Assembly (NCBI GenBank): GCA_025201865.1
Contig: MU603185.1
Coordinates: forward strand, 1 to 16,446
Reading direction: 5' to 3'
DNA: 16,446 bases
Source: Ramicandelaber brevisporus
Taxonomy: Eukaryota; Kickxellomycota; Ramicandelaberales; Ramicandelaberaceae
Position numbers and translations under genes: made by a program. Below are positions 6,984-16,031 of the stretch, piece after piece. A model generated the notes under the pieces. That model did not search any database, had not been told where the DNA came from, and saw nothing but the letters and a program-made list of their open reading frames with translations. Positions within the stretch are counted from its first letter, which is position 1; every line of letters begins with the position of its first letter.

Positions 6984-7213
6984 CACCCTGTACAAAATGT
7001 GTGACTGGCTTCTCCTAGTAGGAGGAATGAGCGCTGTGACGAAGAGATATGGTTGTTGTGCCGGTTGACCGCCGCCACTGTGACAATCTGTATTTAGTGA
7101 GAGAGAGAGAGATGCAGTTCTCTTCCATTCTCCTTGTCCCATGCGGTCTCTAATGTATACCAGCCTGTCGCCACATTTGACATTCCTCGTTCGACTGATC
7201 GACAAATGAACTG

Positions 7214-7273
7214 CATTCTACGATGCGTCCAAATACCTCATTCTACAGTGCATCCAAGCACTTCATTCTACAT
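7214..7273. repeat. 25-bp imperfect tandem repeat with core CATTCTAC
   Basis: CATTCTAC begins at 7214, 7239 and 7264, exactly 25 bp apart. The first two full units agree at 19 of 25 positions, and the third copy keeps only the core and a few bases. Confidence 0.75.
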
Positions 7274-7287
7274 CCCCCTTACTCTTA

Positions 7288-7385
7288 TCTCTCACTCACT
7301 CACTCTCTCACTCCTCTATATACACTTTCCCCCCATCCATCCATTCCTCTATCCATACGTCTATCCATCCATTTATCCATCCATC
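7288..7385. repeat. CTCA and ATCC simple repeats
   Basis: CTCACTCACTCA-type sequence (7288-7313) is followed by a C run and many ATCC units (7331-7385). The stretch is strongly pyrimidine-rich on the plus strand. Confidence 0.85.
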
Positions 7386-7570
7386 TTGGCTCTTTCCACA
7401 GTCAGACTATATTGGTTTGGCCGTTGGGAAAAAACGCTACTGTTGAAAACAACCAGATAGTGTGATCAACCAAATCGAGAGGGAACCAGCCAGGAGGCTC
7501 TTTTCGTGCACCACTGTGAGTCCATCCCCCTCTCCTTACAAGGAAAGAGAAGGTAAAAAACCGGCGTTGC

Positions 7571-7627
7571 GCTGCTCAGCTGTGCTGTGCTCTGCTGTGC
7601 TGTACTGTGCTCTCTACTCTGTTCTGC
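7571..7627. repeat. CTGTG-type degenerate tandem repeat
   Basis: GCTGTGCTGTGCTCTGCTGT-like units alternate between CTGTG and CTCTG. The frames through it give only biased Cys/Val/Leu peptides, so it is non-coding repeat sequence. Confidence 0.7.
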
Positions 7628-7734
7628 TTTTGGTGTGCTATTTCTTCCTTCTGTGTTTGGCTGATGAACACGCGCTTTGGCCCTATTCCACTTTCTTCCT
7701 GGTTTGTTTCGCCGCAAAATTAGACGCGTCATCA

Positions 7735-7771
7735 CGTCGTTCGTCGCTCGTCGTTCGCTGTTCGTCGATCA
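7735..7771. repeat. TCG-rich short repeat
   Basis: Repeated CGTCGTTCGTCG-like units follow the ACGCGT hexamer at 7724-7729. Confidence 0.6.
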
Positions 7772-7796
7772 GTTTGCTCATTTCAAACACAAGGCA

Positions 7797-7941
7797 CCCA
7801 CGCATACACTCTCACACACTCGCTCACTCATACACATACCCCCCCATAATCGTAGACGGCAGACAAAGCACAAGAGTCTGTCAATCGTCTTTATACACAA
7901 ACACACAAACACGAACACACACACGAACACACAGACACACG
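7797..7941. repeat. CA-rich microsatellites in the BLM10 leader
   Basis: Two CA-rich stretches (7797-7830 with CTCGCTCACTC, and 7894-7941 with ACACAAACACGAACAC-type units) lie within 250 bp of the BLM10 start. They lie in the likely 5' leader or, if a leader intron exists, within that intron. Confidence 0.8.
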
Positions 7942-8048
7942 TTGTTGTAGCGAGCATAGTCACGCTTTCTCATCTACTTGCAGTGTGGTAATAGCTGTTG
8001 ACATTGTTGTTATCGTTGTTATTGTTGCAGCAGTAGCATTGTGTAGCC

Positions 8049-11000
8049 ATGAAAGCGGATCTGGACTATAACCCACTGCTGCCGTATGGCGATGCCATTA
8101 TGGAGCAGACGGAGGCTCGTCTTGAAGACTTGCGTCGTCGCCTGCCTCTTCTCATCCAGAGTCAGTCCCCCGAAGGCATCCAGCACTGCCTGTCTCAGTT
8201 GAATTCCATTTCGAACAACCGCTTCCCTATTCCGTTCGCAGATCGAGTTTTATTCTGCAAGCTCTTCTACACATTGATTGTAACACCAGGAATGGATCCT
8301 ACACTTGTTGGGAAGCTGTGCGATGCAATGAGCACATTGATCAGTGGACGTGCAGATGTGACTTCGAATGACCTGCAGCTGGAATGGAGACCGCTGTATG
8401 ATGTATTGAAGAAGTATCGATTCAGTAAGAATAGAACGGCAATGAGTGAGGTTACAACCAGCAGATCGTTGGTGAGTCTGGTCAGCCGAGTCAGATGCTT
8501 CTTTTCGCAGCAGACTATATCTGAATTGATGGATGAGTTGTTGCCCAGTATATCAATGGGAGCGCAGCAAATGTGCGAGTCTTTATATTTGTTGGTGATA
8601 TTTATGCCTACTCATCATGTTGTCCACTTTGATGCCGACAAACTTGACATTGAAGCAGCTGCAGCAACTGGAGGTGAAGCTGGCGTGATGCGTAATATAA
8701 AGAGCATTTTGCCAACTCTGTTTTCAATTTGGCAGACATATTGTGGTCGAAATGCATCCTTTGTTGACAGATTCTTGCTAACATTGATGAGAAACATTGC
8801 ACAGAACCAGCATGGCCATTTGTACTGGATTGTACCCGATAGTAGAGATGTTGATGGCTGCTACAAGCCAAACAGCAAGCCATTGTCGTCAAAGGAAGTT
8901 GGTATTAACCTGCCCATTGGAGCCACAACCAAGCCAATGTTTACAGATGAGCAGATTAGATTTGTTATTTCACGCACAATGGCTATGATGGATCTGCCCG
9001 ATGCAGCAAGTGAATATAGAAGCAATGCTGGCGGAAGTGGCAGTGGCAGCGGAGGTGCCTGGTCTAACAGAGTCTTGGCCCAAGCCTTCAGTTCAGCCAC
9101 GACTAGCCATGGTGCATCTGCTATGGACGACTCACGCTGGTCTGTCACCTCTAAGAACACTACCATGTTGGGCAGAATGTCTAATTTGAAGGATACTCCT
9201 CTGGATACGGCCAATTTTGCTAGCTTCCTTGTATGGACAATGCTGTCTCCCGAGTATCTGTCAAAGAATGGCAACCAGAATTTACCAGATGTCATGGCAT
9301 ATGTAGAGTCAATTTTCCAGAATATATCATCACTGCTGCATCCATCTAATTTTGGAGAATGGACACGCACTCTGTGCAATTGGATGTATTTGTTAACCGA
9401 GTCATTCTCTCGTAGATTATTGCAGGAATCTAATCCAATCGATAACCAGCTCGTTCCAGATGACATGAGAATTACAAACACTCTTAAACGCAGATTTGTT
9501 AAAGCTGTCAGAGATCCCGCATTCCTACTGATTTTCAGCAAGAACAGTTCAGTCGTTAGCTATGCCACCGCCATATTAAAGATGCTCGCCTGGTTTGAGC
9601 CGAGAATGATTATTCCCCAGGCACTCAACATCATTTACCCAGCTTTGGACAATGTTACAGAGGCTCACCGCACTACTTCTGCTCTGAAATTGCTGAGAGA
9701 TATTGTGCCAATCCTCACACATAGATCGCACTATCCAGAGGGAGGTCGTCACATTTATCCACTGCTGAGATTGTTGTTGCCAGCCATCGATATTAATGAT
9801 GCGTCAAAGACTCAGCTGGCCAGTAACATTCTGCTAACTATTCTCACAGCTGGTGTTCAATTTGCTGATGTATCCAATAGCACGATAAACACTGAACTGC
9901 GCAGCCAGTCAAGTGTGGACTCTGGCGGCATTGATGGATATGGATGCTGTGCAATTCCAGAGACTGAGAATGGCGATGTTATATTTGAGGACAATGATGA
10001 TGAGAATGGATTCTACGCAGTATTGGGCTATGGCGGCTATTCAGTTCCCTACGATGCCACCAGCGAAGTGCCAAACCCCAGACTCTCTCAGCGCCAGCAT
10101 GTGAATCGAGTAGAAGAAGATGCTTATTTGCGTAGTCAGACTGCAGGCGCACCTCAGCTTTTGTACGACTACTGCCGTCGTATTCTGGATTACTTCCGAA
10201 CCAGCGTTGCCTCAAGCTCTTTAGAACCCAATGTGGAGATTGCCGGTGAGGCCAATACTCGCACTTATGATTACACTACTTTGGAAGGGCTGGCCAATTC
10301 AATCTCTTCGTTGATTGGCACCATCCCGCGCGATGATATGGAGACTAATGCAAACACTCAGAAGCTGTTGGATATGATTATGGATTTTGTACGCACTGTT
10401 CGCTGTGGTGAAAAGAGCATGTGGTTTGTCACTTATATCGTATCTGCACTTGTGTCTCACTGGCCAAAGACGATGACTAAATTGTATTTTGATCTGTGCA
10501 ACACTCGCATTCGTGCCGAGATTGCATCGGGAGCTGGCATGAGCTCCACCCACTATGAGCATTCAGTGCTGCCGGCTGGCGATGTCGAACTGTGTTGGTT
10601 TGTGAATATACTCAGTGGCATCATGTATGGATGCGGCAGCCGTGTAACAGCTACTGGTGATGGAGATCAGAATCTGTGCTGCACCACTCGCAAGTCAGCT
10701 GAAGATCCTGGCCCAGAGTATGGATATAGCGCAGTATTGGACATTAAAGATGAGTTGGTTGATTTGCTTGATTTATTGGTTAACACCAGTCGTGAACGTA
10801 ATGTGAGATATGGCATCAGATCCACTCTCCAAGGTCTTCTTCGATCTCTCATTTACTTTTCAGCAAAGGACATCTCACTCACTCCTCAGCAGCTGCATAA
10901 TGAGCATCATCTGCTGTGGGGTCAGCAAATTTCACAGTCTCGAGACACAAAGATGATTTGGCGAATCCCCGATAAACACGATGTTGACTTTGCAGTGGAG

Positions 11001-14000
11001 ATTCTCAATCGCTACACTGCATCTTGTATAACTGCACTGGAGTCGATCATGAATCCGAACCGGACATCTGCATTGGCTCGTGCTGTGTCTGGTCCTGAGC
11101 TGGCACGCTGGATCTCGCTGATGTCAATGCTGACTGAGCACGCTGGTTTCATGATTCCAGGCGATATTGACTGTGAAGACTCTGATTTGGTTGATGTTGT
11201 AGAGACTCCGACTGGTGACGATGGGTTACCATTGCCTGTCCATGATAAGGACCAGTTTGGCGACTGGAATGAGCCATCTGGCAACTACCCTCACGCATTC
11301 AAAACACGCGGTCCGCGTTTCCTCTTCAAGCTCGGCTATACACTCAGCGATACATCTGATTCACGCTGGAAGTCCATTGCTCGTCTGCGTGCCCGTGTTG
11401 GTGTCGCTATGTTGCGGCTGATTCAATGGTTCCGTTTGTATCGTGAAGACGACGTTGCCAACATCAACAATCTGCTCAAGGGCACCGAGAAGCACATACT
11501 CAAACGCACAACTGACTTGGTTTCAGCCTCAACTCGCACTAAAGAGTATGGCGAGCGCATGGGTCGCTTCTCTCCAGCCGATTCCCTCAAGCGTGCGCCA
11601 CGCAGTGTCATCATTGATCGCATCAATCTCCAGGACATCTTCTTGGCTGTGGCTAATGATGACAACTTGCCATATGTCCCCAAGCTGCACTCAAAGCTCG
11701 CTGAAGAGATTGCATTGCTGTCACTGAACGCGTATGAGACTGTATCCAAGTATGCTGCAAACACCCTCGACTCTGTGCTGCGTCTGTTCCCGCGTCTAGC
11801 TGGCCCCTTGGTCCCCCGTTTGATTGAAGCCATGAATGTGAAGCGCGACAAGCCAAACCCGGAGCGCATGACTGGCGCGCTGATAGCAATGAGCGGCAGT
11901 GCTGTGCGAAGCCGAATGCTGCGCAGCACTCTTAATTTGAAGCGACTGGTTAGATTGCTGTTCATGTCGCAGTTTGAGGACAAGCCTGAAGTGCAGACCC
12001 GGATTGCTGCAGCTGTGGTGTATCTCCAGCACGGTGATAATGTATCTCTTGGCTTGCGTGGTCCGGCTGTGGCTTCCCCAAATGCATTGGACTTGGCTCA
12101 GCAAGTGTTTTCGAGATGTGGATTAACTTCAGAGCAGCTTGTGAATGGATATACCGCAGAGCAGCTGGAGAAGCTTTGGTTTAATGATGAGTCCTACGAT
12201 AAGCAAGTTGCTGATGCAGCAGTGACTCTGGAAGACCGAGTCAAGTCAACTCGTGACAAGGCTGCATTCATCTATGGATGGCGTAGAATGGCTTTTGATT
12301 CCATCATTGTTGATTTGTTGGATTTGTTTGATCAGTCTGCGTTCGCTGGTGCTACAACCGCATCTCCATCTTTGAACACAATCCCGACATCTCCACCACC
12401 ACCACCACCATCATTGTCGCAGAGCTCAGCATTGACTCTTCCAACGCCACTTAATTCCAAGTACACTCTTTTGGTGGCCACTGGTATTGTGGATTTGATG
12501 TGGATGTTTGCGCCAACTCACCAAATGCATAAGATTCCAGCCGAGGTTTCGTCATTCTTCACATCGCCTCCACCGCCAATGAGTTCAATCTTAGCACGCA
12601 CTGCTCGAATGTTTGGTAGGCTGATGCTGTCGGACTTGGATGCACTGCGCACAAAGGGTCTAACTGGCTCAACTCGCATGGTTACTTTAATAAAGAACTC
12701 AAGCTTGACTAATGGCATTTGGACTGGTCAGCCTTGGCTTACTAAGCCTCTCTCCGCCTCGACTCAGTCCGTTCAGCTGCCTTATACCGATGTTGCCAAT
12801 GTCTCAGACAAGTATTACTTTGATGTTGATGGCGCTGGCTGGCTCGTTAATCCAGTCACCATCAAAGGCTATCCAATCTTGCCCGACTCTACTCCAAACT
12901 CTGCAGCCAGCTTCCCATCAACTCCCGAGGGTCTGGCATCGGTTGCACCAATCTGGCGCTCTGCGGCAGTTGAACTCTTCAATCTGTTTACGCTGCCTCG
13001 CTTCTGGCACAAGTTTGTAGAATTTATGGCGCAGGAAGGCGGTCGAGGCAGCCGCAGACGTGCAAACAAGAGCACTGATCCAGGTGCCGAGTCTGAGAGT
13101 CTGGATGCCACCCTGATTCTGCTGTACAAGTCTGCAATGATGCTGTGTGGTCCGGAAGTTATGGTGTTTGTCAGGGAAATTGTTGACAAGCTGTTTGCAT
13201 CTGCTCTGCCACCATTGACTGCCTCTGCCTCTCATGCTGCTGCGACCACGCTGATTACACCATCTGTCTCTGCAGCCACTTCTGCGGCAATTGCTGCGGC
13301 TGTTGCGGATGCTGCTGCTACATCTGGGAAGGCTCAACTGGCTGATGATTCCGACTCTTCGCCTAGTGTTGAGCTGGAGAGTATGCAAATTGAGACGAAT
13401 GATACTCCCAAACTTGCAGCTTCGACTGTTCGTGGTCATATCGCTGTTACTGCGGCTGCTACGTTGGCCGGCGCTCGTGTAGTTCAGTCTCCAGCTCCTC
13501 CAACGGCGTCTAGCTTTGTTGCTCCGGTTGTACCACCATCTGTGGGTCCCTCAATCACAATATCACCAGAACCATTCACCGGCAACACAGCTGATGAACG
13601 CACCCCAGGTGCTGTTGCTGCTGCTGTTGCTGCTGCTAGCACCGTTGTTGCTCATGCAGTTCCAGCCAGCCTCATTGTGATGGCAAAGCAGCCTCGTCAG
13701 GCTTCTGGCACTACATTTGACACTCCAATGCATGCTCTTCTCAACTCCCGTCAGTCTGGCGTTCTTTTGGGTCGCGAACGCATGGCTAAGCAGCGTGCTA
13801 TTATGGAATTCATTGTTGGTATCATCCAAGGCACCAAGCACTGGCATCCACAAGACACCAAGGCAGCCTGGTCGTGGATGCAGCCCATTCTGCGTTCATT
13901 TATGCAGTCCATCACACCAGAGTCTCAGTCGCTGTGGGGTGTGTTTGTTGCACACATCTCCATGAAGTTTGATTATCGTCGATTTGCTCCAATCATTGAG

Positions 14001-15689
14001 ATTTTGACGTCGCGTGCATTTGATATCAGTCTGGCTTCAGATGCATCGTTTGCAGAATCCGTCAAAATGTACCTGCAAATGCACTGTGTCCGCAATAGAT
14101 GGCATATCACTAGCAAAGTGTTTGTGCCGTCTCATGGCCACGAGCAAATGGAGCGACCAGTTACCAGCAGCGACGGCGTGGCAGATCCAAGATGCTTAAT
14201 TGGCGTTTTGCTGCGTAACGCAACCGGTGGCATCGACCGCCATGCCTCTTTGAGCGCCGATAGCAAGAGTGGCAATGTAGATTTTGTGGCCCATCATTAC
14301 CAAGTGCTGCGTGATATGGCTGGCCAAGTTCTGAATGAGTTGACTCAGATTCGCCCTCGTAAAACGTACGCCAGCGCCAAAGAGATGATTGATCGCAATT
14401 TGGCCAACAATGCTGATGGATTTGGCGAGCTGTGGGTTCTGGATAGCGTGCTGCCACTTGCTGGTGTCGGATTCTTGCGTGGCAATGCAGTGTCGGCTAG
14501 TGGCGATGCCATCGAGTGCACCGGACAAGCTGTCGAATCAATGCGTATTTCCACTTGCGGTGAAGGTGGTGAGAAGGACTGGATCAAGTCCACTTTGGAA
14601 GCACTGATGGCGCGCATTGGACCATTCCAGCTCTACAAGCAGTCATCGTCCCCATCTCTTCAAGCATCTTCCAATGACGTTATGGAGCGCGATCCAGTCA
14701 AGCGTACGCATTTGATCAAGACTGCGCTGGTTGTCATGCGTCGCTCTCTGGCTGATTATCGCCACAATGTCGCACTGGCTAATCTCGATTTGATGCTGCC
14801 GACCTTGTTCCATGCATTTGAGGACAACACTGACAAGGACTTGCTCATGATGTCCGACGCTATTCGTGTCATGATCTCCAGCTTGATTCTGCCTTCGAAG
14901 CATGCTGAAATGGTTGCAACCCACATTCTTGATGTGCTCACCGCCTCTCCCAATACAGCCACTTCACCAGCGGCTCAGCAGCAACAGCAACAGCAGCAGC
15001 AGAAGTCGTCATCTGCCCTGCCACCAAGTTCGTCAGCCACTGGCACGCCATGGATTGTCAAGGCCAAGACGATGCCTCTCCTGCAGAGCTTCTACTTCAA
15101 CCACTTGCTGCTGTTGAGTGACGCCACCAAACAGAAGTTTGTCGATGCTCTCGTCAAGATGCTCAGCGACGAACAAGTCGACTTGCGTCAAATTGCTGCA
15201 GTTACTCTCACCGATATTATCAAGTGCTCACCCGCCTCGCTGCTGACTGACTTGCTCGACAAGTTTATTGTTCGCTGCAAGAAGCGTCTCCCGAAGGCTC
15301 CTCGCAAGCCAACTACTCCTACAGCTACTGCTGCTACTGCTGCCGCTAAACCATCGACTCCAGCAGCAACAGCCACTTCAACTTCCGGCAAAGAAGTTAC
15401 ACCTGAATTTTATGCATTGGCCATCCGTCGTCGCCATTCTGCCGTTTTGGGTCTCGCCAGTCTTGTTATGGCTCATCCATACGACATCCCGGATTGGATG
15501 CCTGAGGCGCTGATGCTGATTGCTGGCGCGCATGCCGATCCAAGCCCGATTGATGTGACCGTGAAACGCGTGTTTGCAGAGTTTAAACGCACACACAGCG
15601 ATAGATGGCATGAGGACAAGTACAAGTTCACATCAGATCAGCGCGACATGTTGACAGATATGCTCGTGTCTCCATCATACTATGCTTAA
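8049..15689 (+). CDS. BLM10: Proteasome activator BLM10/PA200 (PSME4)
   Basis: This gene encodes 2546 residues without an intron. The protein is a giant HEAT-repeat dome that caps the 20S proteasome. Homology starts almost at the ATG (LLPYGDAI) and runs throughout: the N-terminal WRPLYD block, LHPSNFGEWTRTLCNW at about 429-444 (mid domain), DSRWKS, GTKHW at about 1928 with WGVFVA further on, and the C-terminal DUF3437 region (about 2460-2546: VLGLASLVMAHPYDIPDWMP, FKRTHSDRW). The last residues Tyr-Tyr-Ala match the HbYX-type tail that docks into the proteasome alpha ring and opens the gate. Human PSME4 is 1843 and yeast Blm10 2143 residues. The excess here lies in inserts: Gly/Ser 325-337, Pro run 1449-1454, Ala/Ser/Thr-rich about 1717-1895, nine Gln at 2310-2318, and an Ala/Thr/Pro stretch about 2419-2447 just before DUF3437. 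It acts in nucleus and cytoplasm in known species. Confidence 0.97.
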   Translation: MKADLDYNPLLPYGDAIMEQTEARLEDLRRRLPLLIQSQSPEGIQHCLSQLNSISNNRFPIPFADRVLFCKLFYTLIVTPGMDPTLVGKLCDAMSTLISGRADVTSNDLQLEWRPLYDVLKKYRFSKNRTAMSEVTTSRSLVSLVSRVRCFFSQQTISELMDELLPSISMGAQQMCESLYLLVIFMPTHHVVHFDADKLDIEAAAATGGEAGVMRNIKSILPTLFSIWQTYCGRNASFVDRFLLTLMRNIAQNQHGHLYWIVPDSRDVDGCYKPNSKPLSSKEVGINLPIGATTKPMFTDEQIRFVISRTMAMMDLPDAASEYRSNAGGSGSGSGGAWSNRVLAQAFSSATTSHGASAMDDSRWSVTSKNTTMLGRMSNLKDTPLDTANFASFLVWTMLSPEYLSKNGNQNLPDVMAYVESIFQNISSLLHPSNFGEWTRTLCNWMYLLTESFSRRLLQESNPIDNQLVPDDMRITNTLKRRFVKAVRDPAFLLIFSKNSSVVSYATAILKMLAWFEPRMIIPQALNIIYPALDNVTEAHRTTSALKLLRDIVPILTHRSHYPEGGRHIYPLLRLLLPAIDINDASKTQLASNILLTILTAGVQFADVSNSTINTELRSQSSVDSGGIDGYGCCAIPETENGDVIFEDNDDENGFYAVLGYGGYSVPYDATSEVPNPRLSQRQHVNRVEEDAYLRSQTAGAPQLLYDYCRRILDYFRTSVASSSLEPNVEIAGEANTRTYDYTTLEGLANSISSLIGTIPRDDMETNANTQKLLDMIMDFVRTVRCGEKSMWFVTYIVSALVSHWPKTMTKLYFDLCNTRIRAEIASGAGMSSTHYEHSVLPAGDVELCWFVNILSGIMYGCGSRVTATGDGDQNLCCTTRKSAEDPGPEYGYSAVLDIKDELVDLLDLLVNTSRERNVRYGIRSTLQGLLRSLIYFSAKDISLTPQQLHNEHHLLWGQQISQSRDTKMIWRIPDKHDVDFAVEILNRYTASCITALESIMNPNRTSALARAVSGPELARWISLMSMLTEHAGFMIPGDIDCEDSDLVDVVETPTGDDGLPLPVHDKDQFGDWNEPSGNYPHAFKTRGPRFLFKLGYTLSDTSDSRWKSIARLRARVGVAMLRLIQWFRLYREDDVANINNLLKGTEKHILKRTTDLVSASTRTKEYGERMGRFSPADSLKRAPRSVIIDRINLQDIFLAVANDDNLPYVPKLHSKLAEEIALLSLNAYETVSKYAANTLDSVLRLFPRLAGPLVPRLIEAMNVKRDKPNPERMTGALIAMSGSAVRSRMLRSTLNLKRLVRLLFMSQFEDKPEVQTRIAAAVVYLQHGDNVSLGLRGPAVASPNALDLAQQVFSRCGLTSEQLVNGYTAEQLEKLWFNDESYDKQVADAAVTLEDRVKSTRDKAAFIYGWRRMAFDSIIVDLLDLFDQSAFAGATTASPSLNTIPTSPPPPPPSLSQSSALTLPTPLNSKYTLLVATGIVDLMWMFAPTHQMHKIPAEVSSFFTSPPPPMSSILARTARMFGRLMLSDLDALRTKGLTGSTRMVTLIKNSSLTNGIWTGQPWLTKPLSASTQSVQLPYTDVANVSDKYYFDVDGAGWLVNPVTIKGYPILPDSTPNSAASFPSTPEGLASVAPIWRSAAVELFNLFTLPRFWHKFVEFMAQEGGRGSRRRANKSTDPGAESESLDATLILLYKSAMMLCGPEVMVFVREIVDKLFASALPPLTASASHAAATTLITPSVSAATSAAIAAAVADAAATSGKAQLADDSDSSPSVELESMQIETNDTPKLAASTVRGHIAVTAAATLAGARVVQSPAPPTASSFVAPVVPPSVGPSITISPEPFTGNTADERTPGAVAAAVAAASTVVAHAVPASLIVMAKQPRQASGTTFDTPMHALLNSRQSGVLLGRERMAKQRAIMEFIVGIIQGTKHWHPQDTKAAWSWMQPILRSFMQSITPESQSLWGVFVAHISMKFDYRRFAPIIEILTSRAFDISLASDASFAESVKMYLQMHCVRNRWHITSKVFVPSHGHEQMERPVTSSDGVADPRCLIGVLLRNATGGIDRHASLSADSKSGNVDFVAHHYQVLRDMAGQVLNELTQIRPRKTYASAKEMIDRNLANNADGFGELWVLDSVLPLAGVGFLRGNAVSASGDAIECTGQAVESMRISTCGEGGEKDWIKSTLEALMARIGPFQLYKQSSSPSLQASSNDVMERDPVKRTHLIKTALVVMRRSLADYRHNVALANLDLMLPTLFHAFEDNTDKDLLMMSDAIRVMISSLILPSKHAEMVATHILDVLTASPNTATSPAAQQQQQQQQQKSSSALPPSSSATGTPWIVKAKTMPLLQSFYFNHLLLLSDATKQKFVDALVKMLSDEQVDLRQIAAVTLTDIIKCSPASLLTDLLDKFIVRCKKRLPKAPRKPTTPTATAATAAAKPSTPAATATSTSGKEVTPEFYALAIRRRHSAVLGLASLVMAHPYDIPDWMPEALMLIAGAHADPSPIDVTVKRVFAEFKRTHSDRWHEDKYKFTSDQRDMLTDMLVSPSYYA

Positions 15690-16029
15690 AGTAGCATTAA
15701 CTCTCTTAAGTTTTCTTTCTTTTTTCATCTTTTTCTTACTTTCATCTTTCTTTCCTTCTTTCTTTCTTTCATTCTTTCACTTCATTTCACTTCATTTTTT
15801 ATTTGATTGCACTCACATCTATCTCCACCATTTTGTTCTTCTACACCTTAGCTTGAAGCGAAAATTATACTAAAGTAGTTTAGAATATAAACGGATATGT
15901 TTAAGTAAAACTTGGGTTGGTAGAGATATATTTTTGTTTAAAAAGAGAAGTGTGTATGACTTTAAGGGAGAGGAATGAGTACGCATGATAAAAATGAGAT
16001 TAGACGTTGATATATTCTTTGCTATTTTA
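15690..16029. other. Convergent spacer with CTTT polypyrimidine tract
   Basis: These 340 bp separate the BLM10 stop from the next gene's stop. A long T/C-rich tract (about 15709-15795, mainly CTTT units) forms the start of the BLM10 3' UTR. AATATA at 15884-15889 is a possible variant poly(A) signal for BLM10. The rest is AT-rich. I see no gene in it. Confidence 0.65.
15709..15795. repeat. CTTT-type polypyrimidine tract
   Basis: Almost uninterrupted T and C with repeated CTTT and TTCA units. It directly follows the BLM10 stop codon and would be transcribed as a U-rich 3' UTR. Confidence 0.85.
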
Positions 16030-16031
16030 TT
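16026..16031 (-). terminator. AATAAA overlapping the stop codon of the Byr4-like gene
   Basis: The minus strand reads TAATAAAATAG, so AATAAA begins inside the stop codon. If used, the mRNA would have a 3' UTR of only some tens of bases. Confidence 0.35.

Larger units (their letters stand above)
6499..8048. promoter_or_regulatory. Long divergent intergenic region upstream of BLM10
   Basis: These 1550 bp hold no gene I can support. They contain a heptamer minisatellite (6542-6597), an inverted pair of CCAAT boxes (6964-6983), a small hairpin (CTCCTA/TAGGAG, 7012-7024), (GA)7 at 7099-7112, three 25-bp repeats starting at 7214, CTCA and ATCC runs (7288-7385), CTGTG-type repeats (7571-7627), a TCG-rich run (7735-7771) and CA-rich runs (7797-7830, 7894-7941). 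An ACGCGT hexamer at 7724-7729 matches the fungal MCB (MluI cell-cycle) box, though one copy can occur by chance. The strand next to BLM10 is pyrimidine-rich. A 5'-UTR intron is possible near the BLM10 end. I found no tRNA boxes or box C/D pair. Confidence 0.6.

Noticed and set aside
6780-7210. GTTCGA-like sequences suggesting a tRNA B box
   Set aside because: No matching A box, acceptor stem or cloverleaf could be drawn around them.
7660-7780. Possible box C/D snoRNA starting at TGATGA
   Set aside because: No CTGA box D within the next 100 bases and no terminal stem.
7134-7991. Frames of 80-162 residues upstream of BLM10
   Set aside because: They follow CA, CTCA, ATCC and CTGTG repeats, overlap one another in different frames, and some start with non-ATG codons.
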